DNA of 64,000 nucleotides from Desulfosporosinus cupriresistens (GTDB lineage: Bacteria; Bacillota; Desulfitobacteriia; Desulfitobacteriales; Desulfitobacteriaceae), in the NCBI RefSeq assembly GCF_001707885.1, contig NZ_MASS01000002.1, positions 92,607 through 156,606 of the forward strand, read 5' to 3'. Both the position numbers and the translations under genes were made by a program. Shown piece by piece: positions 26,488 through 34,363 of this stretch (positions within the stretch are counted from its first letter, which is position 1; each line of letters starts with the position of its first letter). The notes under the pieces are model-generated. The model did no database searches. It was given only the letters and a program-made list of their open reading frames with translations, and was not told the DNA's origin.

Positions 26488-26658
26488 TCACTCTTTATTT
26501 AATTTTATCTCCTTTAAGATTTCTATTAGAGTTTTATCGATCCTGTTCATTTTTCTGATAAACCATACTAGTAAAATTATTACTATAGCAGGTAGTGTCA
26601 ATAAATATAATGAAATGGTTAATGTGGACGGCGTTATAAATGCAGGATATGAGAACAT
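26488..26658 (-). CDS. Small single-helix membrane protein, 56 residues
   Basis: The frame starts MFSYPAFITPSTLTISLYLL, has one strong membrane helix (about residues 12-34) and ends in a basic amphipathic tail with KMNRIDKTLIEILKEIKLNK. GGAAGGAG lies about 11 nt upstream. This layout resembles small clostridial membrane peptides next to transposon relics. No family is recognised. Confidence 0.5.
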   Translation of the reverse strand: MFSYPAFITPSTLTISLYLLTLPAIVIILLVWFIRKMNRIDKTLIEILKEIKLNKE

Positions 26659-26744
26659 TGCACCATCATCTCCTTCCCTTTTAAATACTCCTATATGGCT
26701 TCGCCCTATTAGAATAAATATCCTTCTGCGTCCTATAAAGAATG

Positions 26745-26777
26745 TTACGTAAAGCCCCCTCGTCGGACGAGAGGGCT
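26745..26777 (-). terminator. Terminator-like hairpin behind the truncated purH
   Basis: On the minus strand AGCCCTCTCGTC pairs with GACGAGGGGGCT, with one G-U pair, followed by TTTACG. It is about 70 nt after the stop of the truncated purH-type gene. Confidence 0.5.
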
Positions 26778-26844
26778 ATTTATCTGGACAACTCCAAATG
26801 CCTAGCACTTACATAATAGGTAAGTGTTTTAAACATTTCCCGGC

Positions 26845-27600
26845 TCAATGATGAAACAGTCTCAATCCAGTCATAACCATTGTTATACCATACTCATTAC
26901 ACGAATTAATAACTATGTCATCTCTCACTGAACCGCCTGGCTGTACAATATATTTGACACCACTTTTAGAAGCACGATCTATATTATCTCTAAAAAGGAA
27001 AAATGCATCTGATCCCAAAGTTACATTTTTCAAATTATTAAGCCACTTTTCCTTATCAGATTCCGAAAGTCTTTCAGGAACTTCTTTTAGCACATCGTTC
27101 AATATATTCAGTTCATACTCCGTTGCGTTGTTTCTGACAAACAGATCAATAGCATTATCTCGTTCAGGCCTTCCTACCTCTTGCTTGAATTTTAAATTCA
27201 GTACTCGGGGATGCTGCTTGATATACCAAATATCTGCTTTATCACCTGCGAGCCGGGTGCAGTGTATTCTTGATTGCTGACCCGCACCAACTCCTATTAC
27301 CTGGCCATTTGAAACATAACAGACAGAATTTGATTGAGTATATTTAAGCGATAACATCGCCAATATCATATCTCTTCTTGCTTCATCAGGTAGATGTTTA
27401 ACATCAGTTACAATATTTTCTAGGTTTTCAAAACATGGGATTGCGGTATTCCTCTTCTGTACAAACTCTATACCATATATCAACCTTGTTTCCATTTCAG
27501 AAGGCTCATAGGATGGATCAATTTCTATAATATTGTACTTTCCGCCTTTTTTCTGCTTAAGTATCTCAAGGGCTTCAGCGGTAAATCCGGGTGTTTTCAT
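26845..27600 (-). pseudogene. 5'-truncated AICAR transformylase (purH-type)
   Basis: The 251-residue frame corresponds to the last two thirds of the intact enzyme at 1536-2711: [34 protein letters not shown], then SDAFFLFRDNI and QPGGSVRDD. The N-terminal part with the SFKHVSP catalytic pair is missing. The start shown has AAGAAGAAA upstream but the ATG falls at an internal alanine-type position (PGFTAEALEIL). No riboswitch is found upstream. It is clearly diverged from the first copy (roughly half identical by eye), so it is not a recent duplication. Confidence 0.85.
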
Positions 27601-27784
27601 TTTCTTCTTTCTGGCTCGTTTACCGTGTTTTAACCCGTAGTGCTAAAGTCCGTTTTTCTCTCAAATAAGGCGATTTACTATGGTGTTTGCTTTCGGTTTT
27701 TTTCTATTCGGCTTACGTCTTATCCTTGGGGCATGGATAGTGTCAGCCTGGGCGTAGTCTAGTAAGAGAGGGATGAATATGCCT
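27601..27784. other. Relic-rich intergenic stretch
   Basis: The stretch beside the truncated purH has no intact frame. A weak plus-strand frame near 27667-27760 (YYGVCFRFF, then SYPWGMDSVSLG) looks like coding remnant of unknown origin. Confidence 0.3.
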
Positions 27785-27870
27785 GATTGTAAATTCTAGG
27801 AGACAATGAACAGCAGGAAGAGTTTCGATGAACAAATATTTAATGCGTTGGTTGAGATGTGCTGTGCACC
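27785..27870 (+). pseudogene. Serine recombinase C-terminal relic
   Basis: Sequence reading RKSFDEQIFNALVEM resembles the recombinase end at 26190-26225, both in protein and in the preceding DNA (ATTGTAAA followed by a CTAG-containing word). Only about 85 bp is left. Confidence 0.65.
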
Positions 27871-27990
27871 CCGTTAAGGTTATTCAAACTCAAGAATAAA
27901 TAAAAGTCCAATAATTAAATTGGTAGTAAACATTCTATGGGAAACCTGTGGACTTGCTAAAGAAATTTTAGCACTAATAATTGGTACATT

Positions 27991-28029
27991 TAGGGAACAG
28001 ATCGGTTGCAACTGATCTGTTCCCTTTTT
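27991..28029 (+). terminator. Intrinsic terminator
   Basis: GGGAACAGATC and GATCTGTTCCC pair perfectly around a ten-base loop and are followed by TTTTT. No gene lies directly upstream, so it probably belonged to a lost gene. Confidence 0.85.
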
Positions 28030-28136
28030 GAGAAAACACTTTCGCTATCCAAATGAAAATTAATCCGTCTTAATTGTAGAAGCTTAGGTTGGTACCGCCT
28101 AGGCAAGAATAAATAGATTAAAGAGGGGTTAATATT

Positions 28137-28802
28137 ATGAGGAAATTTACAGTTAACCAATTAAGTGCTTTTGACGGAATCAAGAATTCTGCCTATGTTG
28201 GTTATCAAGGAAAAGTTTATGATGTGTCTACTATATTTAAGAATGGAGAACATGCTGGGATGAAAGCTGGTAAAGATTTAAGCGAAGACTTCGCCAAAGG
28301 TCCTCATAAAGAAGATATTTTTTCTAACTTTCCTGTAGTTGGTGAATTAACTTTTGAGAAAAGCCTATCTGAAAAAGTCTTTGCGGGTACTTCACTACAA
28401 ACTGATCTACTTTTGCGTCTCGCTCTTGGAATAGTTTTTTTCGCTCATGGAGCACAAAAATTGTTGGGTTGGTTTGGGGGTTACGGTTGGAGTGGTACAA
28501 TGGGCTACTTAACTCAAACTGTGCATCTAGCTCCTCCAATAGCGGGGGTGGTAATTTTACTTGAGTTCTTTACCGGAATTGCTCTAATTTTAGGTTTATT
28601 AACTAGGCCTGCCGCTCTGGGGATAGCTATAGTTATGTTAGGTGCAGCTGTTACGGTTCATCTGCCTAATGGTTTTTTCCTGGACAAAGGTGGAGTCGAA
28701 TATGTGTTTGTACTTTTCTTAGTTGCACTCTTCTTATTAATTAACGGGGCTGGAGCTGTTTCTATCGATAGGCTCATTAGGACCCGATATCAACGTAGAT
28801 AA
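28137..28802 (+). CDS. Cytochrome b5-like domain fused to DoxX membrane protein
   Basis: Residues 1-75 form a cytochrome b5-like haem/steroid-binding domain: FTVNQLSAFDGIKNSAYVGY, VYDVS, then GEHAGMKAGKDLSEDFAKGPH, with His39 and His57 as candidate haem ligands. Residues about 85-215 are a four-helix DoxX domain beginning LLLRLALGIVFFAHGAQKLLGWFGG and containing GLLTRPAALGIAIVMLGA. DoxX proteins relate to quinone/thiosulfate oxidation or redox membrane complexes. The fusion suggests electron transfer from a soluble haem to a membrane partner. The start follows AAGAGGGGTT. It stands alone, with terminators on both sides. Confidence 0.88.
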   Translation: MRKFTVNQLSAFDGIKNSAYVGYQGKVYDVSTIFKNGEHAGMKAGKDLSEDFAKGPHKEDIFSNFPVVGELTFEKSLSEKVFAGTSLQTDLLLRLALGIVFFAHGAQKLLGWFGGYGWSGTMGYLTQTVHLAPPIAGVVILLEFFTGIALILGLLTRPAALGIAIVMLGAAVTVHLPNGFFLDKGGVEYVFVLFLVALFLLINGAGAVSIDRLIRTRYQRR

Positions 28803-28821
28803 TTGACTGCAATTTAATTGT

Positions 28822-28869
28822 GACAGACAAAACCCGTCGGATCACCATATCCGAGGGTTTTGTCTGTTA
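28822..28869 (+). terminator. Terminator of the b5-DoxX gene
   Basis: A long inverted repeat (ACAGACAAAACCC and its complement, with an inner CGGAT/ATCCG stem) ends in TTTTGTCTGTT, 20 nt after the stop codon. Confidence 0.75.
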
Positions 28870-28967
28870 GAATAGATTATATATTAATGACTATCCAAAC
28901 GATTAATTTAAAGTCCAATTAATAGGGCATTCTAAATTTAGTCTTAAAGGGTGAAGGGGTGAACAAT

Positions 28968-29564
28968 ATGAAAATCAAGGAAAACCTTTATACTGCAGAT
29001 TCATTTGAAGGGGAACTTTCCTTTGAAGAAATAATTTCTCAAAATCAAGAAAAAATAATCAATCTAATCTATGGAATGACAGGTGATTACCACCTCTCTC
29101 AAGATTTAACGCAGGAGGCTTTTCTAAAAGCATTTCAATCAAGACACACATTTAGTGGTAAATCAAAATTCTCTACCTGGCTATATCGAATAGCTGTAAA
29201 TGTTACGGTTGACCATCAACGAAAGAGCTGTGTTCGTAAAGAGATGGCTACAGATGAAACAAACCCTAACTTTTCAAAGGTTAATACCTCACCAGAACCG
29301 GATGGAGCTTGCCAGAAAAATGCAACACGGAATATAATATTCAGTTCTATCGCAGAATTACCTGATCAACAGAAAGAAGTCTTTGTTTTGAGAGAAATCA
29401 ATGGTTGTTCAACAAAGGAAGTTTCCGAAATTTTAGGTTGCTCTGTAGAATTAGTTAAATGGCGATTACACAAAGCCCGGTTATCCCTGCGTAAAACGTT
29501 AAACAATAATACGAAATACAAAAACTTAGGGACAATAACCTTAAACAGTTTTGGACTAGAATAA
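28968..29564 (+). CDS. ECF-type RNA polymerase sigma factor
   Basis: The 198-residue protein has a region 2 (IINLIYGMTGDYHLSQDLTQEAFLKAF, then FSTWLYRIAVNVTVDH) and a region 4 (ELPDQQKEVFVLREINGCSTKEVSEILGCS) with the SVELVKWRLHKARLSLRK helix that contacts the -35 element. Its start at 28968 follows AAGGGG; GTG 28959 is possible. No anti-sigma factor follows: the next frames are a MerR relic and a CBS gene on the other strand. Such orphans may act on a few genes or be regulated from elsewhere. Confidence 0.92.
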   Translation: MKIKENLYTADSFEGELSFEEIISQNQEKIINLIYGMTGDYHLSQDLTQEAFLKAFQSRHTFSGKSKFSTWLYRIAVNVTVDHQRKSCVRKEMATDETNPNFSKVNTSPEPDGACQKNATRNIIFSSIAELPDQQKEVFVLREINGCSTKEVSEILGCSVELVKWRLHKARLSLRKTLNNNTKYKNLGTITLNSFGLE

Positions 29565-29587
29565 GTAATATAATAACTAAGCCTCAT

Positions 29588-29836
29588 TCACAAACTCTTA
29601 GCAGTATAAACGATAATGAATAATATATCTCTTTTGTAGTGACAGGCACGTTGAGAGTCTGCACTGATATCTTGATTAAATGACAGCAGTGTTTGGACCT
29701 GCTCAAGCTCATGGCGCAGTTTATCCTTTAACATGATCTGTTCATTAATGATTTCAAGCTGAGTTTGAACAACGAGCATCGGATTATAATCAGGATTCTC
29801 AATAAATTCTTGGATTTCCTCTGATGAAAGTCCCAG
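29588..29836 (-). pseudogene. MerR-family regulator C-terminal fragment
   Basis: The minus-strand frame reads LGLSSEEIQEFIENPDYNPML and continues in a coiled coil (TQLEIINEQIMLKDKLRHEL), as in MerR_1 effector regions. The DNA-binding winged helix is missing; a stop lies directly before LGLSS. The C-terminus is also short. Confidence 0.75.
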
Positions 29837-29840
29837 TTAA

Positions 29841-29927
29841 GCCGCTGTAAAACATGGTGTCATAGAAGCACACCAGGAGCTAATCGAATCGGTTAGGGCC
29901 ATAGAACGTAAACTAGATAACAAATAA
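29841..29927 (+). pseudogene. Short C-terminal coding fragment of unknown gene
   Basis: A plus-strand frame from a stop at 29838 reads AAVKHGVIEAHQELIESV and ends in ERKLDNK and TAA. It has the look of a helical protein end and joins the MerR relic directly, so the point 29837-29840 is probably a deletion junction. No family can be named. Confidence 0.3.
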
Positions 29928-29928
29928 C

Positions 29929-30504
29929 CTAGTAGGCAGGGAACGCAAAGAGGTGCCTCTTGCTTTGTAACCTTGGCCAAACAGTAGATGTCATTGCAGT
30001 ATTCGCGGAAATTTGATCATCAATTTTGGTTGACGTGAAATAGGAGGGATTTAAGCATTCCACACAATACCTGATGAGTTCGCTGCGCTGGACAATGCCG
30101 ATGAAAATCTCATTATCGTCCACAACAGGAACGAAGTTTTGTTCAGCGGCGCGGGCGATGAGGTTTTCCATTTGGGCGTTGACAGAAACAGGGTTATATT
30201 GGGTATGTCGCTCTATTTCATCAAGGTGGATTTTTTCGGTATTTGTAAATGTTAAGCCGGGTGTGTTTTTCATTTTCCAGAGGAGATCACCCTCGGTTAA
30301 AACTCCCACATATTTACCATCATCATCGATGATAGGGACTGAGGCATAGCGATGGTATTCCATCCGTTCCAATGCTTGGCGCATAGTTGAGTCGAATTTT
30401 AAATATACGATATCTTTCTTTAGTGATAGGAAAAAAGCGATGTTCAATTGTCCAACCTCCAATGCAGAGAATTTCTGAAAGTAATCACTCTTATCTTTAG
30501 CCAT
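29929..30504 (-). CDS. CBS-domain pair protein
   Basis: The 191-residue protein has two CBS motifs: TMRQALERMEYHRYASVPIIDDDGKYVGVLTEGDLL at about 40-75, and VNAQMENLIARAAEQNFVPVVDDNEIFIGIVQRSELI at about 108-145. CBS pairs bind adenosine nucleotides and act as energy sensors. The short N-terminal extension and the C-terminal tail have no recognised domain. The frame-internal leucine LNIAFFLSLKKD near residue 20 begins the usual family start, so a shorter protein is possible. Confidence 0.88.
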   Translation of the reverse strand: MAKDKSDYFQKFSALEVGQLNIAFFLSLKKDIVYLKFDSTMRQALERMEYHRYASVPIIDDDGKYVGVLTEGDLLWKMKNTPGLTFTNTEKIHLDEIERHTQYNPVSVNAQMENLIARAAEQNFVPVVDDNEIFIGIVQRSELIRYCVECLNPSYFTSTKIDDQISANTAMTSTVWPRLQSKRHLFAFPAY

Positions 30505-30821
30505 TGTCGCGTCATTTTGGGATTATCTTAAATTATAGTAGAAAAAAATATTTGTTAGAATATTCACAAAGATATGATATCATGTTTATCGTCGAAAATC
30601 CATAGCGTACTTATATCATCATAATCCGATTTAGCTATGATAAAATTTGCTGGTTAGTCTACTTTATAAAATCTCTAGATTGAACGAATGAACTATTTTA
30701 GCACGTAGAAATTTATGCGGTATCTTCAGGGCATATAACTTTGATCATCAAATTAACTTAGCTTTGTAGAAGGATATATCATCCGAATGACCAATGTTTC
30801 AGACGAACCGATATAATTAAA
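30505..30821. other. AT-rich intergenic stretch
   Basis: No family-like frame was found in this 317-nt stretch between the CBS gene and the convergent terminator. Confidence 0.4.
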
Positions 30822-30864
30822 ATTGAGGAGTTCATAATTTAAAATAAATTATGAACTCCTCAAT
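30822..30864 (-). terminator. Strong hairpin terminator of the DUF3147 gene
   Basis: ATTGAGGAGTTCATAATTT at 30822-30840 is the exact complement of 30846-30864 with a five-base loop. On the minus strand TTTTAATTAT follows. It lies 65 nt beyond the stop of the membrane protein gene. Confidence 0.8.
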
Positions 30865-30928
30865 AGGTTGAAGGCGATTAAGCTGTACAAAACTTCATCA
30901 ACTGATTACCTGCATAACCCTGCATAAC

Positions 30929-31273
30929 TTATCTCAAGACTATCGAGTAGACTCCAATGACAACAATAGCAGTAATAAACCATGAGGCTATTCCTAATGC
31001 CAAAGATTGCATGATAGGTATTTTGTCAATAGTAAAGTAAAGAGTTAAGAGAAAAGCTAACGAAGTCGGTAATGACCATATACTAAACATCACGGTCTTA
31101 CTTAACGAGCCATGTTGCGAGATGGAAAGAAAATAGTAACCCAAGAGAGTAATAGCTGGAAAAAGCATAGCCAAACCAGCAACAAAGCTATTTTGTGATT
31201 TGCCAATTAGATTAATTATTACGACCAAGGTCCCACCAACTATGAAACGCGTTAATAATTCTACAAACGTCAT
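30929..31273 (-). CDS. DUF3147/GlpM-like small membrane protein
   Basis: The 114-residue protein has four hydrophobic helices with LTRFIVGGTLVVIINLIGK at the start and SWFITAIVVIGVYSI at the end, as in the DUF3147/GlpM group. The role is unknown. The start at 31273 follows TTGGAGGCATCTTTT; the longer frame up to 31327 lacks a ribosome binding site. Confidence 0.7.
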   Translation of the reverse strand: MTFVELLTRFIVGGTLVVIINLIGKSQNSFVAGLAMLFPAITLLGYYFLSISQHGSLSKTVMFSIWSLPTSLAFLLTLYFTIDKIPIMQSLALGIASWFITAIVVIGVYSIVLR

Positions 31274-31417
31274 AAAAGATGCCTCCAACTGATTGATTTC
31301 GCAAACTATATTATAGCAGGATATCAACTGGAATTAAAAGCCAGAGGACTTGCATGACAAAGGCAGGTGCTCTAAAATGAAGGCGGGTCCCCAAATAGGG
31401 TAATGGAGGTGGTTGCT

Positions 31418-31984
31418 GTGTCCGTACATAAATTTAATCCTGAAAATCGCAAAAAACTTAATAGTGAACAACGTAAGGCAATTTTGCCCCCGGCTCAGGT
31501 TTTAATGGACATTGGGATTGAATCTCACACTGTCTGGGCTGATATCGGTTGCGGAACAGGTTATTTTACAATACCTCTTGCTTATGAAGTGAAGCAAGTG
31601 TACGCTCTCGATATACGTGCTGAAATGCTTAATGATCTCAGTGACAGTCTTACTCAATTACAAATTTCCAATGTAGAGGTGCTTCAATCTGGAGAAAGTC
31701 GTTTTCCCTTACCAGACCTATTGGTAGACGGAATTTTGACTTCGCTTGTTTTACACGAAGTTGATCAACCCAATGAATTTTTTCGTGAATTACACAGAAT
31801 TCTTCAAACGGGTGGCAGATTAGTGGTAATCGAATGGGCCAAAGCATCCACGGAAATGGGACCACCTCTTGACCACCGCTTATCTGTTCAACAGTTAGAT
31901 GATTGGGCACTTACGGCAGGTTTTACAAAAGTAAAATCCTGGCAGTGGACGGAGAATTTCATAGGAATTGAATATGAAAAGTAA
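31418..31984 (+). CDS. SAM-dependent class I methyltransferase
   Basis: The 188-residue protein has motif I WADIGCGTGYFTIPLA at about residues 39-54, VYALDIRAEML, and LHRILQTGGRLVVIEW. This is the Methyltransf_11/25 type with UbiE-like order. The substrate is unknown; the N-terminal HKFNPENRKKLNSEQRKAILPP segment is typical of a group near arsenite and UbiE-type methylases. The start is GTG 31418 behind GGAGGTGG. Confidence 0.88.
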   Translation: MSVHKFNPENRKKLNSEQRKAILPPAQVLMDIGIESHTVWADIGCGTGYFTIPLAYEVKQVYALDIRAEMLNDLSDSLTQLQISNVEVLQSGESRFPLPDLLVDGILTSLVLHEVDQPNEFFRELHRILQTGGRLVVIEWAKASTEMGPPLDHRLSVQQLDDWALTAGFTKVKSWQWTENFIGIEYEK

Positions 31985-32011
31985 ACATTAATTAAATAAT
32001 CGATATAAATG

Positions 32012-32047
32012 AAACGTCTTTCTAGAAGTGAAAGGCGTTTTATTTTA
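32012..32047 (+). terminator. Terminator of the methyltransferase gene
   Basis: AAACGTCTTTC and GAAAGGCGTTT pair with one wobble and a seven-base loop, followed by TATTTTAT. Confidence 0.75.
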
Positions 32048-32181
32048 TACTAGTTAATTGAGCGTTACGTTGAGAAATGATGGTGTCAAAATACGTGGAC
32101 TGTGTGAAAAATATGATGTAGAATATGCAGTGTGTCTTATTCAGTAGATACGAGTCAAATCATACATAGGGGGCCAGCTTA

Positions 32182-32499
32182 GTGAAAGACAATCCTAATA
32201 AGATATGGGTCGTTGCGAGTCCAAAACGTGCGCGAAATCCCGAGTATAGTCAATATAATTCAGTAGGGGAAGCACTGTCTGATTTTGATGATTGGACACT
32301 TGATACAGGTAGTATAGCAAGTTGTGAAGTACTCTATCGAGGAATCACTTTGATGCACTCCGCAAAGGGTAAAGTATCTGGTGCTGCCTGCGAAAAGTAT
32401 AACAAAGATTGTAATGTAAGAAGTAAATTACCAAACTCATCAGAGATACTAAATTGCGAAGAATGCGTCAAGAAAATGATTGAAAATTACGTTTTATGA
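32182..32499 (+). CDS. Hypothetical protein of 105 residues
   Basis: The product has no recognised family. It starts at GTG behind GGGGGCCAGCTTA and reads KDNPNKIWVVASPKRARNP. It has four cysteines late in the sequence (AACEKYNKDC, then LNCEEC), which could bind metal. A terminator follows, so it looks like a single-gene transcript. Confidence 0.65.
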   Translation: MKDNPNKIWVVASPKRARNPEYSQYNSVGEALSDFDDWTLDTGSIASCEVLYRGITLMHSAKGKVSGAACEKYNKDCNVRSKLPNSSEILNCEECVKKMIENYVL

Positions 32500-32536
32500 A
32501 ACAGTATTTGTTGGACGCTTAAAATCCTAAACTTTG

Positions 32537-32575
32537 AACACCGATTCAGCACTCAGCCTGATTGCGGTGTTTTTC
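32537..32575 (+). terminator. Terminator of the hypothetical gene
   Basis: AACACCG and CGGTGTT pair outside an inner ATTCAG/CTGATT stem, followed by TTTTCTTT. Confidence 0.8.
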
Positions 32576-32744
32576 TTTATTCCTTGGCTTTGTGCCATTG
32601 CTTCCGATTGCTTACCAGCAAATTAACCATTTTGTAACTATCTCTTTACTATTTTGTAAATGTGTGTCCAGTAATAGAGTATATTGTAAATGTATCATCA
32701 AATGGACGAAAATTATGAATTAAAGCAAGGAGTGGACAAAACAG

Positions 32745-34112
32745 ATGAAGTTCTCCGTTCGTTTAGTAATGTCATTACTAGTTCTCGTTATAACTGGTTG
32801 TGGATCAATTCAGAGGGTTCAAACACCCATGGACCATTCCAGCGGGAGTTCTGTGATTGATATCAACCAAGGACAAGCTAACTCTGCCATACTGAGCCCA
32901 AAGAATCTAAATGCTGCAGCATTTAAGAATATGGGTAATTTGGCTTTCATTTGGGAAGGTTTACTATTTACTCTTGACGGTGAAACAGGTGAAGTCAAGC
33001 AGCTCACATACTCGAGACACGCCTTACACCCAATTTGGTCATATGATGGTGAATGGCTAGCGTTTATCTCTGCTGATGGTCCTAGTTTGAAGAGTGGGCA
33101 ACTTTGGCTTGTTCGTAAGGACGGGCAACAAGCGCACCAAGTCCCAGGGATCAACTCTGTGCAAGCAAATGATCAAAACCTTTCGTGGTCACCTACAACA
33201 AATGTTCTGGCAGTCAGTGGGGAAGAAGGTCTCTGGTTGGTGCCCGTGCAAGGTAAACCGACTCTTAAGTTTAAAGGTTCGCATGCTTACGCTTATGGCC
33301 CATGGTCACCAGACGGAAAATATATCGCCTACAATGTGATGAATCCCCCAAATACCCAAGGGAGCCGAGATGAAGATCTTTATACTTTGAATGTTAATAG
33401 TGGTGAAACGGTCAAATATATTACGGCTGAAAACGCAGGAATTATAATTGCTACATGGTTGCCGGATGGCAGTGGGTTGCTGTACTGGTTAGATCCGCTA
33501 CATAGTGCTTCACTGGCAGCTGATGGGCTAGAACTGTGGAGTCTCAAGTTTAATGATGTCAAGCCCAAACTCGTGTCTACAGGACTGGCATATCGGGATT
33601 GGCTTTCCTTTTCCCCGAATGGACAGTTACTTATGGTATCCGGTGGAGGTCGAATCATCTGGGCACAGAAAAGTTTGACAATTAGTAGTCCAAAATCAGG
33701 GAGTACTCTGGAGCTGCCGAATCCAGCTGGCAGCATCGCCACCGACCCATCTTTCTCCCCCGATGGGAGCCTTATTGCCTTTGTAGCCGCGAAAAACTTA
33801 GGGAATGAAGTTTGGGGTTTTAGTGAATCCGACGACCTGGCGAGCTGGGTAGCTACACGACTTTTGTGGATTGAAAACGCTGATGGATCTGCTGCACACC
33901 CATTGCAATCGGCTGGCACTGGAGTGTACCAGCCGGTATGGTCTAAAGATGGAACCCATATTATATATGTGCAAAACAATTCCTTATGGATAATTGGGGC
34001 TAATGGCGAGAATCCGGAAAAGATTTTAGGACCATTCGCGGATTGGAAAAAAGACCAGTTTGGTTTTTATGGTTATATTCGACAGGATGATTTTGCTTGG
34101 TTTAAATCTTAA
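32745..34112 (+). CDS. TolB-like beta-propeller lipoprotein
   Basis: The 455-residue protein begins with a lipoprotein signal peptide (VRLVMSLLVLVITGCGS; lipobox Cys19). It then shows repeated propeller blades with WSYDGEWLAFIS, WSPDGKYIAYN, WLPDGSGLLYW, FSPNGQLLMVS, FSPDGSLIAFV and WSKDGTHIIYV, the WD40-like PD40 repeat pattern (six or seven copies). It would sit on the outer face of the membrane. The binding partner is unknown. The start follows AAGGAGTGGAC. Confidence 0.9.
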   Translation: MKFSVRLVMSLLVLVITGCGSIQRVQTPMDHSSGSSVIDINQGQANSAILSPKNLNAAAFKNMGNLAFIWEGLLFTLDGETGEVKQLTYSRHALHPIWSYDGEWLAFISADGPSLKSGQLWLVRKDGQQAHQVPGINSVQANDQNLSWSPTTNVLAVSGEEGLWLVPVQGKPTLKFKGSHAYAYGPWSPDGKYIAYNVMNPPNTQGSRDEDLYTLNVNSGETVKYITAENAGIIIATWLPDGSGLLYWLDPLHSASLAADGLELWSLKFNDVKPKLVSTGLAYRDWLSFSPNGQLLMVSGGGRIIWAQKSLTISSPKSGSTLELPNPAGSIATDPSFSPDGSLIAFVAAKNLGNEVWGFSESDDLASWVATRLLWIENADGSAAHPLQSAGTGVYQPVWSKDGTHIIYVQNNSLWIIGANGENPEKILGPFADWKKDQFGFYGYIRQDDFAWFKS

Positions 34113-34140
34113 GACAAATTACTAGCGCAAAGATTTTGAT

Positions 34141-34304
34141 ATGCTCCCCTTAAGTAGGCAGATTAAATAATAAAGCTGTTTACTTTTAAGGAGAGCATTT
34201 TAATTATGGCAGGAACAAAAACAAAAAATGTGGAATACAAGCTGTCACAATGCTACCGTCTGTACAAAAGTATTACAGGTTGTTTTAACCTACTAACCTA
34301 CTAA
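34141..34304 (+). other. Probable insertion-sequence end with a tiny coding remnant
   Basis: An imperfect inverted repeat (34141-34161 with 34177-34198; GTAGGCAG-like and CTGTTTAC words inside ATGCTC/GAGCAT ends) carries AAGGAG. It is followed by a 32-codon frame beginning MAGTKTKNVEYKLSQCYRLYKS, like a transposase N-terminus. It runs straight into the tandem repeat at 34286. Confidence 0.4.
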
Positions 34305-34363
34305 CATCCTAACCTACTAACATCCTAACCTACTAACATCCTAACCTACTAACATCCTAACCA
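34286..34363. repeat. Tandem repeat of 8/16 bp at the lrgB 3' end
   Basis: Subunits TAACCTAC and TAACATCC alternate for about nine units. The minus-strand reading of the last unit encodes the final residues of the LrgB-like protein (LVRMLVG) and its stop, so the array is a tandem amplification of that gene's 3' end. Confidence 0.9.

Noticed and set aside
32819..33979. Long minus-strand frames inside the beta-propeller gene
   Set aside because: They are shadows of the real plus-strand gene and have no family pattern.
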